From Arthrobacter sp. ERGS1:01 (GTDB lineage Bacteria; Actinomycetota; Actinomycetes; Actinomycetales; Micrococcaceae), in contig NZ_CP012479.1 in NCBI RefSeq assembly GCF_001281315.1, forward strand, positions 3,966,318-4,030,317: 64,000 nucleotides of DNA, read 5' to 3'. Below the pieces are notes generated by a model that was given only the letters and a program-made list of their open reading frames with translations, did not search any database and had not been told where the DNA came from. A program made the position numbers and the translations under genes. Positions within the stretch are counted from its first letter, which is position 1. Every line of letters begins with the position of its first letter. This document shows, one piece after another, positions 1 through 8,017 of the stretch.

Positions 1-92
1 ACGGCAAAGAGCACGCAGAACACCCACGCGACCACGGCAAGCACCCGCGTGGGCCTCGAATACAGGGACTCGCGGCCCGTTACAGTCCCCAC
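1..92 (-). CDS. N-terminus of a possible membrane protein (cut by window edge)
   Basis: Reading leftwards from a GTG at 92, about 30 codons stay open to the window edge. They overlap the 3' end of the histidine phosphatase gene by 13 bases. The visible peptide has a short polar start (GTVTGRESLYSRPTR) followed by a hydrophobic run (VLAVVAWVFCVLFAV) that looks like the beginning of a membrane segment. The short overlap and shared strand suggest an operon with the upstream phosphatase. The family cannot be named from so little sequence. Confidence 0.35.
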   Translation of the reverse strand, partial: MGTVTGRESLYSRPTRVLAVVAWVFCVLFA

Positions 93-727
93 TGCTCCAC
101 AGCCGGGGTCATCTTGTCCCACCCGAGCGTGCAGACCTTGGCGGTGCCCAGCACAAAGTGCCTGCCTTCGCCGGCGTCGAGCCCCAACCAGCGGGCCGTG
201 AGGATGCGCAGGAAGTGACCGTGCGCCACGAGCAGCACGTTGGCCGCAACGCTGCCGTCGGGCTGGGGTGCGCGCACCCGGTCAACAATGGCGTCGGCGC
301 GGGCCGCCACCTGGGCCAGCGTCTCGCCGTTGGGCACGCCGCTGTCCCAGATCAGGTAGCCGGGGTTCTCGGCCCGCACCACGGCGCTGTTGATGCCTTC
401 ATAGTCGCCGTAGTTCCATTCGACGGCGTTGGGCTCCACCTCCGCGTCTGGGTAGCCGGCAAGTTCCGCGGTGCGGCGTGCGCGCTGCAGCGGCGAGGTG
501 AGCACCAGGTCGAAGTGGTTGCCGAGCAGGGCGGGCCGGGCCGAGCGGGCCTGCTCCTCTCCTTCTTCGGTGAGCGGCAGGTCCGTCAGGCCGGTGTACT
601 GGCCGCTGCGGGACCATTCGGTTTCGCCGTGGCGCAGCAGCCACAGTTTGGGCCCGCCGGGCACGGGGATGTGGCTCAACGGCGTCGACCCGGTGGGAAC
701 GGCTTCAGATGCAACTGCAGGGCTCAT
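80..727 (-). CDS. Histidine phosphatase family protein (phosphoglycerate mutase-like)
   Basis: 215 residues. The catalytic RHGET motif lies at residues 32-36, where His33 would be phosphorylated, and a second active-site histidine sits in the VAHGHFLRIL stretch near residue 170. This two-histidine layout defines the branch-1 histidine phosphatase superfamily, which includes cofactor-dependent phosphoglycerate mutases, alpha-ribazole phosphatases and acid phosphatases. No signal peptide is seen, so it should be cytosolic. The substrate cannot be read from sequence; the size and motifs suit a broad phosphomonoesterase rather than the glycolytic enzyme. It lies 54 bases downstream of the CCA-adding enzyme gene on the same strand, with a GC-rich hairpin between them. 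Confidence 0.85.
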   Translation of the reverse strand: MSPAVASEAVPTGSTPLSHIPVPGGPKLWLLRHGETEWSRSGQYTGLTDLPLTEEGEEQARSARPALLGNHFDLVLTSPLQRARRTAELAGYPDAEVEPNAVEWNYGDYEGINSAVVRAENPGYLIWDSGVPNGETLAQVAARADAIVDRVRAPQPDGSVAANVLLVAHGHFLRILTARWLGLDAGEGRHFVLGTAKVCTLGWDKMTPAVEQWGL

Positions 728-747
728 GCGTTGGTCCTCTTTTCTGG

Positions 748-771
748 GGGCCGGCCTGGTGCGGCCGGCCC
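748..771 (-). terminator. GC-rich hairpin between cca and the phosphatase gene
   Basis: Nine-base perfect arms GGGCCGGCC and GGCCGGCCC are separated by six bases. In the minus direction the stem is followed by CCAGAAAAG rather than a T run, so it is more likely an attenuator or RNA-stability element than a strong terminator. Confidence 0.4.
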
Positions 772-781
772 GGCGTTGCTC

Positions 782-2266
782 TTAGGGATTGTCCGTGGAC
801 GGAGCGGGTGAATCGGCTGTTTCAACGGGCGGCGCGGACTCGGGTTGTTCCGCCCACCAGGACTGCAGCGCCGCCACGGCGTCCGCATGGTCCAGCGGTC
901 CCTGGTCCATGCGAAGTTCCAGCAGGTGTTTGTAGGCACGCCCCACCACCGGCCCGGGCTTTAGTCCCAGCAGCTCCATGATGGCAGCACCGTCCAGGTC
1001 GGGGCGGATCGAGTCGAGCTCCTCCTGCTCGGCCAGCACGGCAATGCGCTCTTCCAGGTCGTCATAGGCAAAGGACAGCCTGTCCGCCTTGCGCTGGTTG
1101 CGGGTGGTGACGTCCGACCGGGTGAGCCGGTGCAAGCGCTCCAGGACGGGGCCGGCGTCGGTCACGTAACGGCGGACGGCCGAATCGGTCCAGCCCGCGT
1201 CGCCGTAGCCGTAAAAACGCATGTGCAGTTCCACCAGGCGGGCCACGGCCTTGATGGAATCGTTGTCAAAGCGCAATGCCTTCATGCGCTTTGCAGTCAG
1301 TTTGGCCCCGGCCAGGTCGTGGTGCCGGAAGCTGACGGCGCCGCCTGGCTCAAATCGGCGGGTCTTGGGCTTGCCGACGTCGTGCATCAGGGCAGCGAAC
1401 CGCAACACGAAGTCCGGGCCCGGAACGGGGCCGTCGGGGCCGGTTTCCAGGGCGGCCGCCTGCTCCAGGACCTGCAGGGAGTGCTGGTAGACGTCCTTGT
1501 GGCGGTGGTGCTCGTCGGTTTCCAGCTTCAACGCCGGCACCTCCGGGAGCACCAGATCGGCCAGCCCGGTCTCCACCAGGAGGTCGATGCCGGCCCGCGG
1601 GTGGGCGCCGCAAATGAGCTTCACGAGCTCGTCGCGGACACGCTCGGCGGAAATGATGCTGATGCGTTCGGCCATGCCGGTCATCGCCTGGCGCACGTCG
1701 GGATGCACGTCGAAGCCAAGTTGGGAGGCAAAGCGGGCAGCCCGCATCATGCGCAGCGGGTCATCGGAGAAGGACTGCTGCGGTGTGCCGGGGGTCCGCA
1801 GCACGCCGGCGGCGAGGTCTGCGGCGCCGCCGTAGGGATCCACGAGTTCCAGTCCGGGCAGGCGCAGCGCCATCGCATTGACGCTGAAGTCGCGGCGTTG
1901 CAGATCGTCCTCCAGGGACGCGCCAAACGCCACCTGGGGTTTGCGGGAGTCGGGGTCGTACGCCTCCGCACGGTACGTGGTGACCTCTATAAGGAGGACG
2001 TCCTTGTTCCGGTTGCGCTTGCGGAAGCCGATGGTGCCAAAGGCCCGGCCCATCTCCCAGTGTGAATCCGCCCATTTCTTGGCCACGGCCAGGATCTCAT
2101 CCGGGGTGGCGTTGGTGGTGAAGTCCAGGTCCGGGGAAATCCTGCCCAGGAACAGGTCGCGGACGGGGCCGCCCACCAGGGACAGTTCATATCCTGCGTC
2201 GGCAAAGAGGTGTCCCAGTTCAAGGACTACCGGGTCTAAATTCGAGGTATCGGGCACCATTTCCAT
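782..2266 (-). CDS. cca: CCA tRNA nucleotidyltransferase
   Basis: 494 residues, the usual actinobacterial length. It adds or repairs the 3'-terminal CCA of tRNAs using CTP and ATP. The N-terminal class II polymerase-beta-like head has the GG motif (LVGGPVRDLFLG) followed by the metal-binding DLD pair in SPDLDFTTNA. An HD domain follows (LMHDVGKPKTRR, about residue 290), giving possible phosphohydrolase activity as in other HD-containing CCA enzymes. The start ATG at 2266 lies directly downstream of the sequence shared with the divergent Nudix gene. Position next to a Nudix hydrolase and murJ is conserved in actinobacteria to the left of the origin (established gene order). Confidence 0.95.
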   Translation of the reverse strand: MEMVPDTSNLDPVVLELGHLFADAGYELSLVGGPVRDLFLGRISPDLDFTTNATPDEILAVAKKWADSHWEMGRAFGTIGFRKRNRNKDVLLIEVTTYRAEAYDPDSRKPQVAFGASLEDDLQRRDFSVNAMALRLPGLELVDPYGGAADLAAGVLRTPGTPQQSFSDDPLRMMRAARFASQLGFDVHPDVRQAMTGMAERISIISAERVRDELVKLICGAHPRAGIDLLVETGLADLVLPEVPALKLETDEHHRHKDVYQHSLQVLEQAAALETGPDGPVPGPDFVLRFAALMHDVGKPKTRRFEPGGAVSFRHHDLAGAKLTAKRMKALRFDNDSIKAVARLVELHMRFYGYGDAGWTDSAVRRYVTDAGPVLERLHRLTRSDVTTRNQRKADRLSFAYDDLEERIAVLAEQEELDSIRPDLDGAAIMELLGLKPGPVVGRAYKHLLELRMDQGPLDHADAVAALQSWWAEQPESAPPVETADSPAPSTDNP

Positions 2267-2383
2267 AGTCCCTTAAGAATGCCAGACTTTTTGCCGCCGC
2301 CACCGCCGCACGGCTGAACGCTTGCCCCGACGCGGCATGAAAACGGCGGATCCGCCCTGTCATCATCCCGGCCCAAAGATAGC

Positions 2384-2397
2384 TAGAGTGGACTCCA
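2384..2397 (+). promoter_or_regulatory. Leaderless-type -10 element of the Nudix gene
   Basis: TAGAGT at 2384-2389 ends seven bases before the ATG at 2397, and no ribosome binding site precedes the ATG. A transcript starting at or next to the A of ATG is expected, the geometry of leaderless actinobacterial mRNAs. Confidence 0.5.
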
Positions 2398-2936
2398 TGG
2401 TTCACCCAGTGCCGCGCGCGCCGAAAAGGAGCCCATTGCCGTCGGCAATGGGCGGCCAGAGCGCGCCCGCGGCACCAAGCTCCGCCAGCCAGCTGCCCAC
2501 GGTGGAGGAAATCTCCGCCGGCGGCGTCGTGGTGGAACGGCGCGACGGCGCATTGTGCGTTGCGATCATCGCCCGGATCAACCGCGGCGGCCGGCTGGAA
2601 TGGTGCCTGCCCAAGGGCCACCCGGAGGGCGTGGAAACGTACGCCGAGGCGGCCGTGCGTGAAATTGAGGAAGAGACCGGCATCGCCGGGGACATCCTGG
2701 CACCGCTGGGCAGCATCGACTACTGGTTCACCGTCAGCGGCCACCGGGTCCACAAGACCGTCCACCACTTCCTGCTGCGTGCCACGGGCGGCTTCCTGAC
2801 AATCGAGAACGATCCCGACCATGAAGCGGTCGACGTCGCCTGGGTTCCGCTGGCCGAACTGGACCGCAAACTGTCGTTCCCGAACGAACGGCGGATCACC
2901 GACCTGGCCCGGGATCTGCTGCCGGAATACTTCTAA
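2397..2936 (+). CDS. Nudix hydrolase
   Basis: 179 residues from ATG 2397, chosen because a -10 element lies seven bases upstream. An in-frame ATG at 2322 lies upstream of that promoter. The Nudix box is complete: G-x5-E-x7-REIEEETG in the segment starting GHPEGVETYAEAAVREIEEE, near residues 80-100. Such enzymes hydrolyse a nucleoside diphosphate linked to another group. Residues 1-40 are Pro/Ala/Ser-rich and probably disordered. The gene lies between cca and murJ, the same place as mutT-like Rv3908 in Mycobacterium tuberculosis. The exact substrate cannot be assigned. Confidence 0.9.
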   Translation: MVHPVPRAPKRSPLPSAMGGQSAPAAPSSASQLPTVEEISAGGVVVERRDGALCVAIIARINRGGRLEWCLPKGHPEGVETYAEAAVREIEEETGIAGDILAPLGSIDYWFTVSGHRVHKTVHHFLLRATGGFLTIENDPDHEAVDVAWVPLAELDRKLSFPNERRITDLARDLLPEYF

Positions 2937-2985
2937 GGCCCCTGTTCCAGCCCTTACCCGGCGTGCAGTGAGATGATGGGGAACG

Positions 2986-4737
2986 ATGTCTAATGAATCA
3001 AGGGTGAGAATCCCCGCCAAACCCACCATCCCGCCGTCGAGCCTCCCTGCCGGGATCAGGCGGCAGGGTGCAACCCCGGCACCGGCAAAGTTGCAGGGAG
3101 CCCGCTCCAGCGCGTCGATGGCGGTTGGCACCCTGATCTCACGCATCCTGGGCCTGGTCAAGGGCGTCGTGTTGGGTATTGCGATCGCCGGCACCACCGT
3201 GAGCGACGTGTTCGAGGGTTCCAACAACCTGCCCAACATCATCTTCCTGCTGGTGGCCGGCGGTGTGTTCAACGCCGTGCTGATCCCGCAGATCGTCAAG
3301 GCGAGCAGGCAGCCGGACAACGGCTCCGACTTCATCTCCCGGCTGCTCACCCTGGGCATCTCGGGTTTGCTCGCCCTGACGGCCGTTGTCATGGTCCTGG
3401 TGGTGCCCATTGTGGGCGCCTCGACGTCGTTCAGCGGCAAACAGCTTGAACTGGCCGTGACGTTTGGGCTGTTCCTGCTGCCGCAGATCTTCTTCTATGG
3501 CCTGTACACGCTTTTGGGCCAGATCCTCAACGCCCACAACTCGTTCAGGGCCTATGCCTGGGCCCCCGTGCTGAACAACGTGGTGGCAATCTCCGGGCTG
3601 CTGGTGTTCATCGCCGTGGCGGGCAGCTCGGCCAGGCACCAGCACACCGTGGACAACTGGACGGCCGGGCAGACCGTGATGCTGGCCGGAACGGCCACCT
3701 TGGGCATCGCCGTCCAGTCCCTGATCCTGATCATCCCGGTCAAGCGGCTGGGACTGCGATTGCGGCCCAAGTTCGGCTGGCGGGGCACGGGGCTCGGCGC
3801 CACGGCCAGGGTTGCCGGCTGGACCATGGGCACCATGATCATCGGCCAGCTCAGCTACCTGGTCATTTTGCGCATCGCCACGATTCCAACGGGCAGCAAG
3901 CCCGACGGCGCCCCCGACGTGGGCTCGGCCATTCCCGGCGTTTACGAGTTCAACCGGGCCACCGAGCTGTACATCATGCCGCACTCCATCATTGCGCTGT
4001 CCATCGCCACGGTGATGTTCACGGCCATGGCGCGCGCCGCCGCGGGCCGGGACTTCTCGGGCCTGCGCAGCTCGCTTTCCGCCGCGCTGCGCACCACGGG
4101 CGTGGCCACCGTGTTTGCAGCCATGGCCTTGATCGTGCTGGCGGGCCCGTTGGGCATGCTCTTTGGCGGCAACAGGGAATTCTCGGGCCGCCAGATCGCC
4201 ATCATCCTGGCCATCCTGGCCATCGGCGCCCCGTTCTTCAGCGTGTACTTCATCCTCAACCGGGTGTTCTACGCCCTGGAGGATGCCAGGACGCCGTTCA
4301 TCATCCAGTGCATCGTGGTGGTCACCAGCGTCATCATGGTCCTGATTGCGGCCCAGCTGCCGGCCCCGTTGATCATCTACGGCCTGGCGTGCACATATAC
4401 GGTCAACAACTTCCTGGGCCCGGTGCTGAGCAACTTCTATCTGCGCAAGCGGCTGGGGAACTACGGCGGCGGACTGATCCTGCGGGCCTATATGCGTTTC
4501 CTGTTCGCGGCACTCGTGGCCGGGGTGGCTGGCGTCCTTGCGCTGCGGCTGTTTGGCGGATCCTCCGCCGGCGGTTTCCTGTGGACCTCCATCTCGGCGT
4601 CCCTGGTGACGCTTGCCGTGGTGGGAACGTTCATGGCGTTGGTCTACGGGATCATGCTGAAGCTTTTGCGGGTCCGCGAACTGGACGACGTCCTGGAACC
4701 GCTACTGGGCAAAGTCCGGTCCCGCATCGCTCGCTGA
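2986..4737 (+). CDS. murJ: Lipid II flippase MurJ (MviN family)
   Basis: 583 residues with about fourteen hydrophobic segments, the MOP-superfamily flippase fold. MurJ moves lipid II across the cytoplasmic membrane for peptidoglycan synthesis. The family start appears as SMAVGTLISRILGLVKGVVL near residues 43-62, after a Pro/Ala-rich cytoplasmic leader. A GGGG-containing ribosome binding site sits just before ATG 2986. In mycobacteria the MurJ polypeptide continues into a pseudokinase and an extracellular domain; here the protein ends after the membrane part and the rest is a separate downstream gene. Confidence 0.93.
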   Translation: MSNESRVRIPAKPTIPPSSLPAGIRRQGATPAPAKLQGARSSASMAVGTLISRILGLVKGVVLGIAIAGTTVSDVFEGSNNLPNIIFLLVAGGVFNAVLIPQIVKASRQPDNGSDFISRLLTLGISGLLALTAVVMVLVVPIVGASTSFSGKQLELAVTFGLFLLPQIFFYGLYTLLGQILNAHNSFRAYAWAPVLNNVVAISGLLVFIAVAGSSARHQHTVDNWTAGQTVMLAGTATLGIAVQSLILIIPVKRLGLRLRPKFGWRGTGLGATARVAGWTMGTMIIGQLSYLVILRIATIPTGSKPDGAPDVGSAIPGVYEFNRATELYIMPHSIIALSIATVMFTAMARAAAGRDFSGLRSSLSAALRTTGVATVFAAMALIVLAGPLGMLFGGNREFSGRQIAIILAILAIGAPFFSVYFILNRVFYALEDARTPFIIQCIVVVTSVIMVLIAAQLPAPLIIYGLACTYTVNNFLGPVLSNFYLRKRLGNYGGGLILRAYMRFLFAALVAGVAGVLALRLFGGSSAGGFLWTSISASLVTLAVVGTFMALVYGIMLKLLRVRELDDVLEPLLGKVRSRIAR

Positions 4738-4803
4738 CGCGGCGCGGAGCGGATTGGATGGGTGCCCGTGGGCGTTAACCGGCGGAATCACTGCCCCGTC
4801 CGA

Positions 4804-4809
4804 TAGAAT
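4804..4809 (+). promoter_or_regulatory. Possible -10 element before the pseudokinase-like gene
   Basis: TAGAAT lies in the 158-base gap between murJ and the next gene. No good -35 is seen at 16-18 bases upstream. The leader would be about 80 bases and contains the strong site GAGGAGG at 4884-4890. Confidence 0.3.
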
Positions 4810-4895
4810 CAGTAAAATTACGGCCCAGCACACCATTCCCGTGCCGGGCCGCCGCGTCTGCGCTGCGCGCAGCAGCAAATCATGAGGAGGATTCG

Positions 4896-6350
4896 GTGCC
4901 ACAACCCATTGATGTGGGCTCCATCCTTGGCGGCCGTTACAAGGTGACCGGCCGCATTCTGGCCTCCGCCGAGGGCGACGTCATTTTGGACGGCCTGGAC
5001 CAGGTTTTGAACCGGCCTGTCAGTATCCTGGTGTCGGCGGTGGCGAATTCTGCGAACCTGACCCAAAGCGCCCGCGAGGTGGCCACCGGCGAACGGGTGT
5101 CGGGTGTTTCCATCCTTGACCTCGGTGCGGCCGACGGCGCCACCTACCTCATTGCCGCACGCACCACCCCCGCGGACCTGCTGGACCTGGTGGTCCCCAC
5201 GGAAGCGGTTGAGGAACCCGTCTACCGTGAACCGTTCTTCACCGACACGCTGGGCACGGAGATCTTCGGCTCGGCCCGCGACGTGGCACCGTCCATCAGC
5301 GCGTACGTCTACGAGGACGACTCTCCGCTGACCCCTGCCGCGCCGACGCCGGCGGTCCGGCGCACCCCGCAGCAACCTCCCGCCCGGCAGCAGGCCCCCC
5401 GGCCCGCGACCCCCACGGCGGCCGTGCCGGCCGCCGTCGTACCCCCCGTGGTGGTGCCGCCCGTGGTGGTGCCGCCCGCAGCAGCAACGCCCCGTGCTCC
5501 CGAGCCGGCCGCCGAACCCAAGGTGACCCTGTGGGACGACGAGGACTACGGCTTCATCAACGACGACCATGAGGCAACCGTCGGCCAGGCCCGCAAGGCC
5601 GGCACGTTCCCGGCCGAGGCCCGAGCGGCCAGCGACGACTACGAGGATTACGCGGCGGAACCGGAGCAGGATGAGGACGAGGACGACAACGCGCCCCGCA
5701 CCGGCGGACGCTGGCTTACCGGCGTCATTGTCACGGCCCTCGTGGCGGCGGCACTGATCTTTGCCATCACCCACATTGGCAGCCTGGTCAACGGCGGCAA
5801 CGTCGCGGAGACCGGGAAGAACACCCCGGCAGTCTCGGCGCCGGCCACCGGTGCCCAAACCACCGCCGTGAAGCCCCCCGTCGCCGTCGTGGTGCCCCCT
5901 TCCATCCAGGCCATCTCCGACATCACCGTCTACGCGCCCGGCGCCGAACACTACAACGAAATGTTCATCCCGCGCCTGAAGAACGCCTTCGACAACAACA
6001 AGGGCACCTACTGGCCCACGGTGGAGTTCTCCAACGACACCTTCGCCGGCGTCACGGACAGCATCGACCTGGCCGTGGAACTGAAAGCGGTGTCCAACAT
6101 CAGTTCCGTGACGATCAACCAGATCGGCGGCTCGGGCGGACAGTTCAACATCCTCACCAACAGCAAGCCGTCCCTTGATGGCGCGGTCAAGATCGGCAGC
6201 GGATCGTTCAGTTCGCCGGACTTCACCCTGAAGGCGGCCGACGGCGTGAAGGCCAAATACGTCATCATCAACTTCACCCAGCTGCCCAAGCTGCAACCGT
6301 TCCAGGCATACCCGTACGGGTTGAAAATTGCCGAGATCGACGTCAAGTAG
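4896..6350 (+). CDS. Membrane-anchored pseudokinase-like protein (split MviN C-terminal half)
   Basis: 484 residues from GTG 4896, six bases after a GAGGAGG site. Residues 1-110 resemble only the N-lobe of a protein kinase (ILGGRYKVTGRIL, then beta-strand-like segments). No HRD or DFG motif is present, so it cannot be an active kinase. A Pro/Ala-rich linker (about 150-210) and an acidic stretch follow, then one membrane helix (WLTGVIVTALVAAALIFAI, about 270-290), and an outer domain with a discoidin/galactose-binding-like pattern (DNNKGTYWPT, GLKIAEIDV at the end). Known: mycobacterial MviN fuses MurJ, a pseudokinase that binds FhaA, and an extracellular sugar-binding-like fold. Inference: this protein supplies those parts in trans to the preceding murJ. 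Confidence 0.75.
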   Translation: MPQPIDVGSILGGRYKVTGRILASAEGDVILDGLDQVLNRPVSILVSAVANSANLTQSAREVATGERVSGVSILDLGAADGATYLIAARTTPADLLDLVVPTEAVEEPVYREPFFTDTLGTEIFGSARDVAPSISAYVYEDDSPLTPAAPTPAVRRTPQQPPARQQAPRPATPTAAVPAAVVPPVVVPPVVVPPAAATPRAPEPAAEPKVTLWDDEDYGFINDDHEATVGQARKAGTFPAEARAASDDYEDYAAEPEQDEDEDDNAPRTGGRWLTGVIVTALVAAALIFAITHIGSLVNGGNVAETGKNTPAVSAPATGAQTTAVKPPVAVVVPPSIQAISDITVYAPGAEHYNEMFIPRLKNAFDNNKGTYWPTVEFSNDTFAGVTDSIDLAVELKAVSNISSVTINQIGGSGGQFNILTNSKPSLDGAVKIGSGSFSSPDFTLKAADGVKAKYVIINFTQLPKLQPFQAYPYGLKIAEIDVK

Positions 6351-6489
6351 CCGTGTGGAGCGCCCTCGCCGTGTGCGGGGGCGCTCCCCGCGGAATATTT
6401 TTTCACCCGTTTTAGTTGTGTAAGTCAAATGCCCCGCAGCATCCGCGCCAGTCGCGGCTGCACCCCCGAAGGAAGAGGAACACGCACCC

Positions 6490-7446
6490 GTGACCACGCA
6501 AGCGACCCCCGCCGGTGATATCCGCGACGTCATCATCGTAGGCTCCGGCCCGGCCGGCTACACGGCTGCCATCTACACCGCGCGGGCCGATCTCAAACCG
6601 TTGATGATCGCCGGTTCCGTCACTGCCGGTGGCGAGCTGATGAACACGACCGACGTTGAGAACTTCCCCGGTTTCCCCGACGGCATCATGGGCCCGGACC
6701 TGATGGAAAACTTCGGCAAGCAGGCAGAGCGCTTCGGCACCGAGGTCATGTACGACGACGTCACCTCCGTTGCGCTTGATGGTGCGGTGAAGACCGTGAC
6801 CCTGGCCGACGGCCGCGAGTTCAAGGCGCGCGCAATCATCCTCTCCACCGGCTCCGCTTACCGTGAGCTGGGCGTGGAGGGCGAGAAGCGCCTGGTGGGC
6901 CACGGCGTCAGCTCCTGTGCCACGTGCGACGGCTTCTTCTTCAAGGGCCACAACATCGCCGTCATTGGCGGCGGCGACTCCGCCATGGAGGAGGCCATCT
7001 TCCTGACGAAGTTTGCCGAGTCCGTAACCGTGGTGCACCGTCGCGAGACGCTGCGGGCCTCCAAGATCATGGCCGATCGCGCCCTGAACCACCCGAAGAT
7101 CAAGTTCGTTTGGAACTCCGAGGTGGTGGGCATTGACGGCGAGGACAAGGTCAACAACGTCCGCCTCAACAACCTGGTCACCGGCGAGAAGAGCGATCTC
7201 CCCGTCACCGGCGTATTCGTTGCCATAGGCAACGATCCCCGCGTTGACCTGGTCAAGGACGTCCTGAACCTCACCGACGCCGGGACCATTGCCGTCGAGG
7301 GCCGCTCCTCCAAGACCAGCCTCCCCGGCGTCTTCGCGGCCGGCGACGTCGTCGACCCCACCTACCGCCAGGCCATCACGGCCTCCGGCTCCGGCTGTGT
7401 GGCAGCCCTGGACGTGGAACATTTCCTCGCCGAGCTTGATTCCTAA
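6490..7446 (+). CDS. trxB: Thioredoxin-disulfide reductase
   Basis: 318 residues from GTG 6490 with GGAAGAGG upstream. The FAD-binding motif is IVGSGPAGYTAAIY near residue 17, the redox-active pair is in SSCATCDGFF (Cys-Ala-Thr-Cys, about residues 140-143), and the NADPH site is GGGDSAMEEA. The C-terminal second FAD motif is GVFAAGDVVDPTYRQA. The enzyme uses NADPH to reduce thioredoxin, encoded 16 bases downstream. trxB-trxA next to murJ and close to the origin is conserved in actinobacteria. Confidence 0.97.
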   Translation: MTTQATPAGDIRDVIIVGSGPAGYTAAIYTARADLKPLMIAGSVTAGGELMNTTDVENFPGFPDGIMGPDLMENFGKQAERFGTEVMYDDVTSVALDGAVKTVTLADGREFKARAIILSTGSAYRELGVEGEKRLVGHGVSSCATCDGFFFKGHNIAVIGGGDSAMEEAIFLTKFAESVTVVHRRETLRASKIMADRALNHPKIKFVWNSEVVGIDGEDKVNNVRLNNLVTGEKSDLPVTGVFVAIGNDPRVDLVKDVLNLTDAGTIAVEGRSSKTSLPGVFAAGDVVDPTYRQAITASGSGCVAALDVEHFLAELDS

Positions 7447-7462
7447 GAGAAAGCAGAATGAC

Positions 7463-7789
7463 ATGAGCAATGCAAAGAGCGCTACCGACGCAAGCTTCGC
7501 CGAAGACGTCCTGAATTCCGACAAGCCGGTCATCGTGGACTTCTGGGCCGAATGGTGCGGCCCCTGCCGGAAGATCGGCCCCATCCTCGACGAAATGTCG
7601 GTGGAGTACGCCGACAAGGTCCAGGTCGTCAAGGTCGACGTTGATGCCAACCCGGCCATCTCCGCCAAGTACGGAATCACCTCGATTCCGGCCGTCTACC
7701 TGTTCCAGGGTGGCGAGGTGAAGAGCACCGTGATCGGCGCCCGTCCCAAGCAGTACCTTGAAAAGGAATTCGCCGACTACCTGCAGTAA
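7463..7789 (+). CDS. trxA: Thioredoxin
   Basis: 108 residues from ATG 7463, preceded by GAGAAAG. The active site WCGPC lies near residues 32-36 in VIVDFWAEWCGPCRKIGP, and the cis-proline loop is SIPAVYLF. Length is standard for a cytosolic thioredoxin, and there is no signal peptide. It is the electron carrier for the reductase encoded immediately upstream, with which it clearly forms an operon. A perfect 20-base-pair hairpin ends the operon. Confidence 0.97.
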   Translation: MSNAKSATDASFAEDVLNSDKPVIVDFWAEWCGPCRKIGPILDEMSVEYADKVQVVKVDVDANPAISAKYGITSIPAVYLFQGGEVKSTVIGARPKQYLEKEFADYLQ

Positions 7790-7800
7790 GCGGCTTTGCC

Positions 7801-7846
7801 TTAACCACGTGTGGACCGGACTGATGTCCGGTCCACACGTGGTTAA
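7801..7846 (+). terminator. Perfect 20-bp hairpin after trxA
   Basis: Arms TTAACCACGTGTGGACCGGA and TCCGGTCCACACGTGGTTAA are perfectly complementary with a six-base loop (CTGATG). No T run follows, which is common for actinobacterial I-shaped terminators. It starts 11 bases after the trxA stop codon. Confidence 0.75.
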
Positions 7847-7949
7847 AGCGCTTCTCCCAGATTGATCCTAAGCGTCAAAAGTATGATCTGTATTCTGGCC
7901 GGATCCGTCGATTTTTGGCTTCCCCGGACCCCATTTCTCGAAACCGCAG

Positions 7950-7965
7950 CGTTTCACGTGAAACA
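7950..7965. promoter_or_regulatory. parS: parS site 1
   Basis: CGTTTCACGTGAAACA matches the bacterial parS consensus TGTTTCACGTGAAACA at 15 of 16 positions. It is the leftmost of seven sites, in the gap between trxA and the convergent pnkp gene. Confidence 0.9.
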
Positions 7966-8017
7966 GTGACGGCGTTCGTCTTTCGCGGCCATTGCCCACC
8001 GCATCGACAATTCGGAA

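Noticed and set aside
158..811. Long plus-strand frame opposite the histidine phosphatase
   Set aside because: It is antisense to a gene with clear catalytic motifs, has no domain and an unlikely composition (shadow frame of GC-rich DNA).
2220..3440. 406-codon minus-strand frame across the Nudix and murJ genes
   Set aside because: Antisense to two well-supported genes; composition is that of a reversed reading of GC-rich codons.
4818..6536. 572-codon minus-strand frame opposite the pseudokinase-like gene
   Set aside because: Gly/Arg/His-rich low-complexity translation without motifs; the plus strand has a membrane helix and structured domains.
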